Notes under the pieces: generated by a model
What the model saw: only the letters and a program-made list of their open reading frames with translations
Told to the model about the DNA's origin: nothing
The model's database searches: none
From: Saprospiraceae bacterium
Lineage (GTDB): Bacteria > Bacteroidota > Bacteroidia > Chitinophagales > Saprospiraceae
NCBI GenBank assembly: GCA_029263015.1
Contig: JAJCYI010000092.1
Coordinates: 1-57,393, forward strand
Direction: 5' to 3'
Length of the DNA stretch: 57,393 bases
In this document: positions 27,465 through 37,100 of the stretch, piece by piece
Position numbering within the stretch: the stretch's first letter is position 1
Layout of the letters: the number at the start of each line of letters is the position of its first letter
Program-made: the position numbers and the translations under genes

Positions 27465-28880
27465 ATGAATTTTTCAGAATTAAAAAAAATATATTTCCTC
27501 GGCATCGGAGGCATCGGCATGAGCGCAATAGCACGCTATTTTAATGGCCGGGGAATGGAAATTTTTGGTTACGATAAAACAGAAACAGCCCTGACCAAAA
27601 AGTTGGTCAACGAAGGGATGACAATACATTACGAAGAAGACCCGTCGCAAATACCTGACGGTGTGGATCTCGTCGTGTGGACACCTGCTGTGCCCGAGGA
27701 ACACCTGGAATTAAAGTATTTTTTAACAATAGGTATTCCAGTTAAAAAGCGGGCGGAAGTATTGGGCATAATAAGCCGAAACAATAGGACCATCGCTATT
27801 GCGGGCACGCATGGAAAAACAACTACGTCCTCGCTCGTCACGCATTTATTGCGGACGGGCGGGGTTGATTGCACAGCTTTTTTGGGTGGCATCGCCCAAA
27901 ATTATATGTCCAACTACGTCGAAGGGAAAAGTGATTGGGTCGTCGTGGAAGCGGATGAATACGACCGAAGCTTCCTGCACCTTTCGCCCAATATTGCGGC
28001 CATTATGTCCATGGATCCTGACCACCTCGATATTTATGGTGATGAGGCTCAAATGCATGAATCGGGGTTTCAAGCTTTTGTGCAAGAAGTTGATATTAAA
28101 GGTAGTATTTATGTGAAAAATAGTTTGGCACAATTCTTTGAAAATCAAAAGGTTGAAACCTTTGGTGTCGATACGGGACAATACCGAGCAGAGCACGTAA
28201 GAGTTGAGGATGGATGGTTCGTATTTGACTTCGTAGCTCCGGTTTCTAGCATTAGTTGGGAGGCTTTTCCGAGAAATCGGGATGTTGGGAATCGGAGCCA
28301 CGGAGAAATACGCTGGGAGGGGATAAGGACTGCGATGCCGGGCAGGCACAACGTTGAGAATGCGGTGGCTGCGACTGCCATCGCAGTGCAGCTCGGCGTT
28401 AGTGAATCGGATGTCCGCAGGGCATTGCAAACATTCAAAGGCATCAAACGTCGCTTTGAATTTATTCACCGCAGCGCCAAGACTATCTTCATTGACGACT
28501 ACGCACATCACCCGACTGAAATTAAGGCAGCTGTCAGTGCGGTACGAGAACTATATCCCGGCAAAAAGTTGACGGGCATTTTTCAGCCACATTTATATTC
28601 TCGGACAAGGGACTTTCAAGATGGTTTTGCTGAAGCATTGGATGGATTGGATGAAATTTTATTAATGGAAATTTATCCAGCGAGAGAACTTCCAATTCCT
28701 GGCGTGACATCTGAAATTATTTTTGATAAAATGAAAAATCCAAATAAGGCATTGGTGACCATAAAAAATGTCTTGGATGTTTTAAAAAATAAAAATATTG
28801 AAATATTGATGACGCTCGGAGCAGGTGATATAGATACGTTGGTGGAGCCGATAAACCGGTATCTGAAATTAAGAAATTAG
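27465..28880 (+). CDS. murC: UDP-MurNAc:L-alanine ligase
   Basis: A 471-residue Mur ligase that adds the first amino acid, L-alanine. ATG 27465 (MNFSELKKIYFLGIGGIGMSAIA) is chosen over an in-frame ATG 24 nt upstream because family members begin here. Motifs are the dinucleotide-like GIGGIGMSAIA, the P-loop GTHGKTTTSSL with Lys118, VVEADEYDRSFL, MDPDHLDIYG, PGRHNVENAVAA and IDDYAHHPTEI. A stretch near residues 255-290 (VSSISWEAFPRNRDVGNRSHGEIRWEGIRT) is longer than I expect before PGRHN, but shows no clear palindrome. Confidence 0.96.
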   Translation: MNFSELKKIYFLGIGGIGMSAIARYFNGRGMEIFGYDKTETALTKKLVNEGMTIHYEEDPSQIPDGVDLVVWTPAVPEEHLELKYFLTIGIPVKKRAEVLGIISRNNRTIAIAGTHGKTTTSSLVTHLLRTGGVDCTAFLGGIAQNYMSNYVEGKSDWVVVEADEYDRSFLHLSPNIAAIMSMDPDHLDIYGDEAQMHESGFQAFVQEVDIKGSIYVKNSLAQFFENQKVETFGVDTGQYRAEHVRVEDGWFVFDFVAPVSSISWEAFPRNRDVGNRSHGEIRWEGIRTAMPGRHNVENAVAATAIAVQLGVSESDVRRALQTFKGIKRRFEFIHRSAKTIFIDDYAHHPTEIKAAVSAVRELYPGKKLTGIFQPHLYSRTRDFQDGFAEALDGLDEILLMEIYPARELPIPGVTSEIIFDKMKNPNKALVTIKNVLDVLKNKNIEILMTLGAGDIDTLVEPINRYLKLRN

Positions 28881-28948
28881 AAATTCCGGCCTCGAAAACA
28901 ATTTTAGAAGCAGTACCCAAATACATAAAACCAAAACTTTGAACAACC

Positions 28949-29659
28949 ATGGCTGAAATCACAAAATTTGATTACGAGGGTCAGAAGATTTCATTTGAAT
29001 TTGCGGATGGCAAGAAGATGATTAATGCCTCTGAAATGGCAAAACCTTTTGGGAAACAGGTTGGACATTTCCTGTTACTCAAAGGGACGAAAGAATATAT
29101 CATTTTGCTTGAATCCCGTTATCGCGATCGCGATAACGGAGCAAGCACCGAGGTACTGAGGGTGATTCAAGGAGGAACACCAGAATTACAAGGCACATGG
29201 ATGGAGGAGAAACTGGCCTTGAAGTTTGCAGCTTGGCTCTCCCCAGCATTCGAATTGTGGGTTTACGATAAGATCCAAGAACTCTTGACAACCGGAATAG
29301 CAGAACTGAAAGAAGTTCAACCGACTGGGTTTTCGGCAACGTTGAGATTGCTGGCCAAACAATGGGAAGAGCAGGAAAAGATAAATTCAGCAGTGAAACA
29401 AGAATTGGATGATACTGCTGAAAGGCTGGATGAGTTGGAGGCAAAAATTTTGAGCGTGGACGATAAGTATTTCACAATAGCTGGATACTCCTCATTGAAA
29501 AAAATTCCCTGCCCTTTGCACTTGGCCAAAGAATGGGGAAAGAAAGCAGTCATTTTAAGTAAAGGAAAAAACATCGCAATGGGTACTGCCCATGATGAAA
29601 GGTTCGGGAAAGTAAGAACTTATCATCAAGATATTTTAAAAGAAATAGTAAAGAGATAA
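28949..29659 (+). CDS. KilA-N domain protein in the dcw cluster
   Basis: A 236-residue protein. The N-terminal half is a KilA-N domain, a DNA-binding fold common in phages and large DNA viruses: GKKMINASEMAKPFGKQVGHFLLL, then GGTPELQGTWMEEKLALKFAAWLSPAFELWVYDKIQELL. A helical, probably coiled-coil segment follows (KQWEEQEKINSAVKQELDDTAERLDELEAKI) and a C-terminal domain ending FGKVRTYHQDILKEIVKR. The stop is one base before the GTG start of ftsQ, so it is firmly in the operon. A perfect 24-bp palindrome lies within the domain's coding sequence. A regulator role is inferred from the domain; no target is known. Confidence 0.88.
   Translation: MAEITKFDYEGQKISFEFADGKKMINASEMAKPFGKQVGHFLLLKGTKEYIILLESRYRDRDNGASTEVLRVIQGGTPELQGTWMEEKLALKFAAWLSPAFELWVYDKIQELLTTGIAELKEVQPTGFSATLRLLAKQWEEQEKINSAVKQELDDTAERLDELEAKILSVDDKYFTIAGYSSLKKIPCPLHLAKEWGKKAVILSKGKNIAMGTAHDERFGKVRTYHQDILKEIVKR
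29116..29139. repeat. Perfect 24-bp palindrome inside the KilA-N gene
   Basis: Arm CCGTTATCGCGA followed at once by its complement, with GCGATCGC at the centre. It encodes SRYRDRDNG. It may be a self-operator, an inserted palindrome or a by-product of codon choice. Confidence 0.9.
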
Positions 29660-29660
29660 A

Positions 29661-30443
29661 GTGCAAATTAACCAACAAACATATCAATCAATAAAACGCG
29701 TTGCATTTGCCGGCGGGATTTTACTCCTGGTATTGCTAATTACTGCAGCGGCAGAGCGGAAAAAAGAAATGCCACTTGGAGAAACGGGCGTAGAAGTTAA
29801 GCCATTATTGGGAGGGTATTGGTTAATTGATAGTTCGGATGTTTTAAAAATAATAGAGAGAAACCTTGGAATGCCTTTAAATGAACAAGCTTCGGGGATC
29901 ATAGATGAAGATAGGGTTGAGCGGATATTGGAGGAAGATCCATTTGTAAAAAATGCAGAAGTCACCATTGCGGCAAACAATAAAGTAAAAATTTTGATTG
30001 AGCAGAGGGAGCCGATCTTGCGCATATTTGACAACCTGGGTGCACAATATTATTTGGATGCGAAAGGATTTAGAATGCCATTGTCTCCGCATTTTACAGC
30101 AAGGACTTTGGTTGCAACTGGCGACATCCAACCGCATAGCCCTGAATTCCTTGAAAGGAGGAATCACGAGATGAAAGACCTTTTTGCCTTGACTCAATTT
30201 ATCATAGCAGATAAGTTCTGGAATGCGATGATTGAACAAATTTATCTGAATAAACGAGGCGAGTTTGTCCTCATTCCAAAGATAGGGGACCAAACGATTA
30301 TTTTCGGAAGATATACAGATGTGGAAGATAAATTTTATCGGTTGAAAACATTTTATGAAGAAGCCATGAACAGGGAGGGGTGGAAGAAATACCATTCAAT
30401 CGACCTAAGATATAAAGGTCAGGTGGTCTGTGAAAAGAATTAA
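29661..30443 (+). CDS. ftsQ: Cell division protein FtsQ/DivIB
   Basis: A 260-residue single-pass protein. The GTG start at 29661 is needed to keep the transmembrane helix (about 12-28, RVAFAGGILLLVLLITAAA). A POTRA-like region follows (GYWLIDSSDVLKIIERNLG, then EDPFVKNAEVTIAANNKVKILIEQREPILRIFDNLGAQYYLDAKGFRMPLS), then the beta domain to the end (HSIDLRYKGQVVCEKN). FtsQ links FtsA/FtsZ to FtsL/FtsB and the synthases. It begins one base after the KilA-N stop, which suggests that translation of ftsQ depends partly on that gene. Confidence 0.9.
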   Translation: MQINQQTYQSIKRVAFAGGILLLVLLITAAAERKKEMPLGETGVEVKPLLGGYWLIDSSDVLKIIERNLGMPLNEQASGIIDEDRVERILEEDPFVKNAEVTIAANNKVKILIEQREPILRIFDNLGAQYYLDAKGFRMPLSPHFTARTLVATGDIQPHSPEFLERRNHEMKDLFALTQFIIADKFWNAMIEQIYLNKRGEFVLIPKIGDQTIIFGRYTDVEDKFYRLKTFYEEAMNREGWKKYHSIDLRYKGQVVCEKN

Positions 30444-30500
30444 AGAAACCTAGAACCAAGAACTATATAACCAACAAATTGAGATAATAAACCATAAATC

Positions 30501-31835
30501 ATGAATTTACCAAACAACCCTCAACAGCAGGAACTGGTGGTTGCACTGGACATTGGAACTACAAAGGTTTGCGCTATTGCAGGCCGGAAAGACGAGCATG
30601 GACGATTAGAAGTTTTAGGAGTCGGAAAAGTAGATAGTGAAGGTGTCATGCGAGGTGTAGTTTCCAATATTGACAAAACAGTGCGGGCTATTTCGGATGC
30701 CATTTCCATTGCGGAAAGATCAGCAAAGACAGAGTTCAGCATTGTCCATGTTGGCATTGCTGGGCAGCACATCAAAAGCCTCCAGCACCGGGGCATGCTG
30801 ACCCGCGACAATCTCCACACAGAAATCCACCAAGAAGACATTGACCGTTTGGTGAAGGATATGTACAAGCTCGTGTTGCCACCAGGCGACAAGATCATCC
30901 ACGTACTTCCACAGGAATATACAGTAGATGATGAGCAGGGAATTGTTGATCCAATCGGTATGTCAGGGGTGAGGTTGGAAGCCAATTTCCACATCATTAC
31001 AGGTCAAATCACGGCAACACAGAACATTGTGAAATGTGTGCAACGTGCTGGACTTCAAGTAGCTAACCTCACTTTGGAGCCAATAGCGAGTGCTTCCTCT
31101 GTGCTGAGTGATGAAGAAAAAGAGGCAGGGGTGGCGTTGGTTGATATAGGTGGTGGGACAACAGATATTACCGTTTTCAAAGATGGTATTATCCGTCATA
31201 CCGCAGTGATCCCGTTCGGGGGCAATGTAATTACCAAGGATATCAAAGATGGTTGTAACATCATGAAGCAACAGGCTGAAAAACTGAAAGTAAAATTCGG
31301 ATCAGCTTTGGCAAATGAAGTTTTTGACAACCGCATCATAACTATTCCAGGACTTAAAGGCAGGGAACCGAAAGAAATTTCTGAGAAAAATTTGGCTCGG
31401 ATCATCCAGGCCAGGGTAGAAGAAATATTCGATTACGTGATCTGGGAAATCCGCCGGAGTGGTTACGATAATAAGCTGATCGCTGGTATCGTGCTTTCAG
31501 GAGGAGGTTCTTTATTGAATCACATTGACAAATTAACTGAGTTCCATACGGGTTTGGATACTCGGATCGGAGTGCCGGTCGAGCAGCTTGCCCACGGATA
31601 TAGTGAACAATTGAGTAGCCCGGTTTATGCTACTGCAATTGGATTATTGTTGAAAGGCATCAATGATGTAGAAGAAGGACGTGTCGTTTACCAATCCATT
31701 GAAACGAAGCAAGGGCCAATTGAAAATGAGTTGAAAGAAGAAGTGCTGGTAGAATCTGAGGCTGGTAAATGGTTTGACTCAATTTTTCTAAAAACTAAGG
31801 AATGGTTTCAGGCTGAACCTGATGCTGAATTTTAA
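30501..31835 (+). CDS. ftsA: Cell division protein FtsA
   Basis: A 444-residue actin-like ATPase that tethers FtsZ filaments to the membrane. Motifs are VVALDIGTTKVCAIAG (about 13-28, phosphate 1), the SHS2 insertion (IVHVGIAGQHIKSLQHRG), ALVDIGGGTTDITVFKDG (phosphate 2) and GIVLSGGGSLLNHI (adenosine). The C-terminal end (WFDSIFLKTKEWFQAE) fits an amphipathic membrane-targeting helix. It lies directly upstream of ftsZ as usual, separated by an 86-nt AT-rich gap. Confidence 0.97.
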   Translation: MNLPNNPQQQELVVALDIGTTKVCAIAGRKDEHGRLEVLGVGKVDSEGVMRGVVSNIDKTVRAISDAISIAERSAKTEFSIVHVGIAGQHIKSLQHRGMLTRDNLHTEIHQEDIDRLVKDMYKLVLPPGDKIIHVLPQEYTVDDEQGIVDPIGMSGVRLEANFHIITGQITATQNIVKCVQRAGLQVANLTLEPIASASSVLSDEEKEAGVALVDIGGGTTDITVFKDGIIRHTAVIPFGGNVITKDIKDGCNIMKQQAEKLKVKFGSALANEVFDNRIITIPGLKGREPKEISEKNLARIIQARVEEIFDYVIWEIRRSGYDNKLIAGIVLSGGGSLLNHIDKLTEFHTGLDTRIGVPVEQLAHGYSEQLSSPVYATAIGLLLKGINDVEEGRVVYQSIETKQGPIENELKEEVLVESEAGKWFDSIFLKTKEWFQAEPDAEF

Positions 31836-31921
31836 TGATTTATAATTAATGATTTATAATTTATGAAAATGCCGAGCCTGCAAATTCATAAATCATAAAT
31901 CATAATTCAAACTTAGCAGTT
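31836..31921. repeat. AT-rich inverted repeat between ftsA and ftsZ
   Basis: ATTTATAATTAATG-type sequence on the left (about 31838-31864) faces TTCATAAATCATAAATCATAATT on the right (about 31888-31911). It resembles the AT-rich repeat before mraY. It may fold in the mRNA and alter the ftsA to ftsZ ratio (inference). Confidence 0.6.
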
Positions 31922-33355
31922 ATGATTTTCAAACTAATGGACGAAAATAACGAATCCCCGATCATTAAAGTTATTGGCGTCGGCGGAGGGGGCAGCAACG
32001 CTGTCAATTACATGTTCGAGCAAGGTATCATCGGTGTTGACTTTGCCATTTGCAATACGGATAAACAGTCCATGGAACAAAGTCCCGTGCCTGTTAAAAT
32101 CCAACTTGGCCCAACCCTTACGGAAGGGCGGGGAGCAGGAAGCAAACCCAATATCGGTAAGTTGGCTTGTGAGGAAAGCATTGAGGAAGTGAAAACTTAC
32201 CTCGCCAATGATTGCAAAATGCTGTTTATCACTGCCGGAATGGGCGGTGGAACTGGCACCGGAGCAGCTCCCATAATTGCCAGAGCTGCTCAGGAAATGG
32301 ACATCCTGACTGTTGGGATTGTGACATTGCCTTTTACTTTTGAAGGAAATAAAAGAGTGACGCATGGCCACGAAGGGCTGGAAGAATTGAAAAAATATGT
32401 CGATACGATCATCATTATTTCCAATGACAAATTGAAAGCGATCCACGGCAACCTTACCATTTCAAAGGCATTCTCTGAGGCAGACAATATCTTGTCCACT
32501 GCAGCAAAGGGGATTGCTGAAATCATTACTGTACCAGGCTATGTGAACGTAGATTTCGAAGATGTCAATACGGTAATGAGGGGCAGCGGCGTGGCCATCA
32601 TGGGAACTGCTATTGCTGAGAATGAAAACCGGGCAAAACGTGCGGTGGATGAAGCACTCAATTCTCCGCTTTTAGAAGACAATAATATTAAAGGTGCTCG
32701 GCATGTCCTAATTAATATTTCTTCTGGCAACAAAGAGGTTACGATGGAAGAGATTTTTGAAATCACAGAATTCGTACAAGAAGAAGCTGGCCAAGGAACC
32801 AACCTCATTTGGGGTAATTGTTTTGATGAAACGTTGGGAGATAGCATAAGTGTGACAATTATTGCAACTGGTTTTGATGAAAACCAGAGTAAAAGATCCC
32901 TGAGAGGTGAGAGGCCTGAATCCAATGCAACACAAGTCAAAGTTTCGCTTGATGATGACATTGCGCAAAAAAATGTGTTTGAGGCACTTGGCTTGGAAGA
33001 TAGCAGCAATAATGCACAAACGGTTGATTTTCCAGAATTGGGTAGCAATTATGGAAAAAGAGGTGAACCATATGTGCGCGAACCACGTGACACAGAATCG
33101 GAGAACCGCCGCCACCGAATAGAAGCAGAACGTCGTCGCAAAGAGCGCCTGGCACAAATTAGCCAGAAACCAAAACTCAGTAACCCACAGACAGTCAATG
33201 AGTTAGAAAATGAACCTGCATATCTACGGCGTGGTATTAACCTCGAAAATGTGCCAGATTCTGCCGAGCCTGCTTTGTCCAAATACGTTGTGACCGACGA
33301 GGACGAACCGAGGCTCAGGGACGGAAATTCATTCCTGCACGATAATGTGGATTGA
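31922..33355 (+). CDS. ftsZ: Cell division GTPase FtsZ
   Basis: A 477-residue tubulin homologue that forms the division ring. Motifs are IKVIGVGGGGSNAVNYMFEQGI at the N-terminus, NTDKQSMEQSPVPVKIQLG, the tubulin signature GGGTGTG at 108-114, and the synergy loop NVDFEDVNTVM near 210. After the core (about 330 residues) comes a long charged linker and the Bacteroidota-type conserved tail (PAYLRRGINLENVPD, then SKYVVTDEDEPRLRDGNSFLHDN). ATG 31922 is preferred over 31937 because it gives the usual length before the first strand. It is the last dcw gene. Confidence 0.98.
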   Translation: MIFKLMDENNESPIIKVIGVGGGGSNAVNYMFEQGIIGVDFAICNTDKQSMEQSPVPVKIQLGPTLTEGRGAGSKPNIGKLACEESIEEVKTYLANDCKMLFITAGMGGGTGTGAAPIIARAAQEMDILTVGIVTLPFTFEGNKRVTHGHEGLEELKKYVDTIIIISNDKLKAIHGNLTISKAFSEADNILSTAAKGIAEIITVPGYVNVDFEDVNTVMRGSGVAIMGTAIAENENRAKRAVDEALNSPLLEDNNIKGARHVLINISSGNKEVTMEEIFEITEFVQEEAGQGTNLIWGNCFDETLGDSISVTIIATGFDENQSKRSLRGERPESNATQVKVSLDDDIAQKNVFEALGLEDSSNNAQTVDFPELGSNYGKRGEPYVREPRDTESENRRHRIEAERRRKERLAQISQKPKLSNPQTVNELENEPAYLRRGINLENVPDSAEPALSKYVVTDEDEPRLRDGNSFLHDNVD

Positions 33356-33357
33356 AG

Positions 33358-33590
33358 GCCCCGACCCCAGGGCTGTTAAGTGCTAAGGGTTTTAATGTAA
33401 AATGTAAAATGATAAATAATAAATGTAAAAATCAAACACACATACCTACCTGATGGCAAGCGTTTTACGTGGCGGCCATTTTTACATTTTAAATTTATCA
33501 TTTTACATTTTAAATTTAAAAACGAGAACTTAACAGCCCTGCCCCTAAGGGGGAACCATCTTTAAGCCCCCTTTGGGGGTTGGGGGCGAA
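33358..33590. repeat. Nested palindromic repeat cluster after ftsZ
   Basis: Outer G/C runs (GGCCCCGACCCC at 33358-33368 region, GGGGGTTGGGGGC at about 33575-33587) enclose 12-bp arms 33369-33380 and 33529-33540 (AGGGCTGTTAAG, perfect). These enclose long AT-rich arms about 33390-33431 and 33478-33519 built of TAAAATG units and their complement. A further hairpin (CCCTAAGGGGG) lies at 33543-33553. Layering is like the element at 3235-3388. Confidence 0.75.
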
Positions 33591-33635
33591 AATGCAACTT
33601 AGTTTTAGCCATCATAACTTGCTAAACCATGATCG

Positions 33636-33665
33636 GACTTGGGCATTCTTGCCCAAGTCTTTTTT
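33636..33665 (+). terminator. Intrinsic terminator downstream of ftsZ
   Basis: A perfect 10-bp stem (33636-33645 with 33650-33659, arm GACTTGGGCA, loop TTCT) and a T-tract. It lies 280 nt after the ftsZ stop, beyond the palindrome cluster, and is the first good terminator of the dcw cluster. Confidence 0.85.
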
Positions 33666-34143
33666 GTTTTTATCAGTGTTTTGCCTGTCACAGTTATATT
33701 GGTATGTGGCATAAATTTTGACCAAAATCCTTGAATTTCCCTCCGTATTGATTTCACTTTTATTCTATCCCTCCAAGTTAAATTATCAATTATCATAGAC
33801 TGTTGATTTGTATATTGTTAGTTATCAATGGTTTGTGAGAGTAAAAGCAAAGGACTTTGAAGCCTACGTAACCCTATTCGATATTAATTCTTCCTCAATA
33901 TTAATTTTCTCCTAATCCTTTTTTGGCGGGATTCAAGGGCCATTTATTTAAGAAAAAGAACCAAAACGAAAGTTTGTAAAGCGGTTCAGCCCTGTTTTTT
34001 CCTTTGTTTTTCAGTGTAAAAAATTCACTTAAACCCAGGTTTGAAAAGAAGATTTCACTCACTATCCGATTATGTTTTGAATGGGAGGAGTTTGATCAAT
34101 GCTTACACAAACACCATCATTCAAACATCAGATTCTAACAATT

Positions 34144-37100
34144 ATGAACAAAGGGTTACTTATCGGTCTATCGATGCTGATGTACGCAGCATTTTTGCAA
34201 GCACAAAATCCAAGTGGTGATTTGCGCATTGAGATGTTTGATTATTTCAACCTTGTAGTTGACCACAATGTCCAAACGCCAGCAGGTGCTAGCCCAAAGT
34301 CTGTTTATATTGGCGTGAAAATATGCAATGATGGCAGCAATGACATGTCTGATGTCTTTGCTTTCATTGGGGATTACAATAATTCCACCCCTGGTATTTA
34401 TCCAGAAGTGACACACTCGTCAGGCCCATTTACAGGCACATTTTCATTTACACATGAAGGAGGTACGGATGATGCTACAAGGTACCTAGGCGATCTAGGG
34501 GCTGGAGAATGTATAACCCAGTATTGGTTGCTTAGCTATCCTTTGGTGGATGCGAGTAATAATAATGTAACAGGTGCCAACTCGAATCAAAATGATGATC
34601 TGCACTTAACTTACGATGTCTGGTCAACAGCCATCGATAATGGAAATCCCAGGGAAGCGGAAGACAGCAAAACGGTTCATTTACGAGCCATGCTGTCCGC
34701 GAGCGCTAATAAAATATGGCCGAACACAACCAGCAAAGTACCTAACTCATTTTTAAACTCATTTCCTGATGAAGAGCTGGGCTGGAGGATGACAACCGAT
34801 GTCACCCATCCTGGCGCTTCGGTGGTTTTGGAAGGAATCTGGTTTGACTGTGGCAATGTGAATAAAGGGTTTGACAATGATGGGGACTATCAATACGATT
34901 ACAATTTCATGTTGCAACCTGTCGGGAACCCAGCGGTATTTGACCCTAATTGTTTTCGGTTGGTCAAGGTTTCAGGCCTGATAGTAGTGAAACCAAAAAA
35001 TAGCAGTAATTATAGTTTTGAATTTGAAGACCAATTGCATTTTGAAGATTTACCTAAAAATACAGGTGCAGTAGGGATGGTGTTTTATGAATTTGCAATA
35101 ATTAATGGCCCATGTAGCGCAGACTTAACGCCGTACCAGGCAGCAGCATCTGGAAAGAACAGGGAAAAATTTAACAGTGATTTTGGGTTGACAGGTGGCA
35201 CACTTGGTTCTCTTGAACCTACTGTCGATGTTGAAGTTACTGCACCTGCTAGTGCCAGTCCAGGTGACCAAATTGAAGTCACACTCCAAGCGGACAATAC
35301 CAGTTCAGTACCTATGGGAATGCCTGAATACGGTGCACACTTAGTTATAGAAGCAGAAATTCCTTCAGGGATATCTTACACCAGTGGCTCTGCCCAAAGC
35401 AATAATTCATTGCCAGTTGGAATGACTGCGGACATCCTATATTCAACTGATAACGGAACCACTTGGCAAACCAATGAACCCTTTCCTTCGACCTCCATCA
35501 ATCTGATTCAGTGGTGGGTGAGTGACCCTTTACAGCCAACAGATAATGCGACTGTAACCTTCGATGTTAATATTTCACCTACTTATTCCAGCTCTTCCAT
35601 CATTTTTAACGGCGCGTTGTCCACGGGCAATAGAGACCCTTTTGCTACTGTTTTGGCAACGGTCAATTTGCAGGGAGGAAATTCTATCAGTGGTATCGTA
35701 TTTCTTGACGATGGTGCTGAAGGGGGGATTATTGGGAATGGTATCCAAGATGGATCGGAAGTGGGAATCCCCAGTATTTCAGTAGAATTATACAATGACC
35801 TGAATGGCAATGGCACATCCGATTACAGTGATGTCCTTGTTGCTCAATTCTCCTCTCTTGGAACTGGGGCTTTTTTATTCTCGGCTTTATCAGATGGAGA
35901 TTATGTTGTAAAAGTGGATGAAACGGATGGAGACCTTCCTGTTGGGACAATTAATACCACACCATTAGAGTATGCTGTCAATATTTCAGGTAGTGATGCC
36001 CAAGTTGATTTTGGCTTTGCAGCTATCTTGGAAGTGACTAATACACTGACCAGCAATCCGATTGTTTCAGAATCTGATTTTGTGAATTATCAGGTTCAAT
36101 TGCAAAACTTGAGCTATACCACTGATACGGACAATTCCAGTACGGTCACTGCCTGGGCGAGTGCCCTTGATCCAGCAACTAATTTTGACAACAATCCGAA
36201 TAATTTATTGGGAGCACCAGATGTAGGACTGGCATGGCCGAATAATTGGTCAAAAACTGCCAAAGTCAAGGGGTTTGATTTTGGTGTGCAGCCAGGAACG
36301 ATTGAAAAGGTGGAAATCATCATTTCCATTTGTTTGGATTATGATATTTACAATGATTATTTGACCGTATCATTTGAGAAAGAAAGTGGTGGAACGGCCT
36401 ATGTTCCGGATCCGGCTTTAAGTAAAAATTCGACACCAAGTCTTAATGATTATGTTGGCCCGCCAAATATTGGTTGGCTCATTTTGGACATCACCGACAT
36501 TCAGGATTGGGACTGGAGTGTTTTTGATGCCAATTGGGCAATTACCATGGATGGTATTGTCGTAAACAGTGATGATGGCTCCAGACAATATACTGATGCC
36601 ATTGGGGTGAGGGTGACAACTACCTGTTGTGCCAGCGAGGAGGGCGAGCCTGGCAACTGCCAATCTACGCTCACTGAATTGCCCATGGAATATGAATATG
36701 ATGAAACGAAATTGGAGTTTGTATCATCAGCCCCGCCCGCCGATGGTGTTTCAAACGGCGTGGTGACTTTCAACCAACTTGGGCCATTGTACCCAAACGA
36801 AACTAAACTGGTTGACCTCCAATTCAGGGCGCTGAACCCGCCCGTACTTGATAATAATTGTACACTCCCTGAGCCGGTGTCATATTGTACGCCACCAACA
36901 AGTGGCTATCACAATGATGTCACGATAAATGGCAATGTAAATTGGAATTCAATACTTAGCAGCGTGGATCCTTCCAATATGTATAAAAAGGTTAGGATTT
37001 CAGGTACTGGGACCGTGACTGTTCCAAGTGGTGATTTGAATTTGTCTTCCAGTAGTTCCCTTTTGGTTCTCGATGGAGTTGAACTGGTCGTTGCAAGCGG

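Larger units (their letters stand above)
33356..34143. other. Long gap after ftsZ: nested palindromes, terminator, AT-rich leader
   Basis: The first 230 bases are a stack of inverted repeats (33358-33590, listed). A terminator follows at 33636-33665. The remaining 470 bases lead to the giant gene. They hold a 63-codon minus-strand frame (33605-33796) that overlaps the terminator and is not convincing. A TATGTTTTG near 34071 is one base off the -7 consensus. Confidence 0.55.

Noticed and set aside
28226-28340. Extra stretch before PGRHN in murC as an inserted element
   Set aside because: Longer than expected, but I could not find paired arms of convincing length.
33605-33796. 63-codon minus-strand open frame after ftsZ
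   Set aside because: It overlaps the intrinsic terminator at 33636-33665 and shows no protein-like pattern or start signal.
34071-34079. TATGTTTTG as a promoter for the giant gene
   Set aside because: One base away from TAnnTTTG spacing, and the nearest TTG upstream is 27 nt away, too far for the -33 element.
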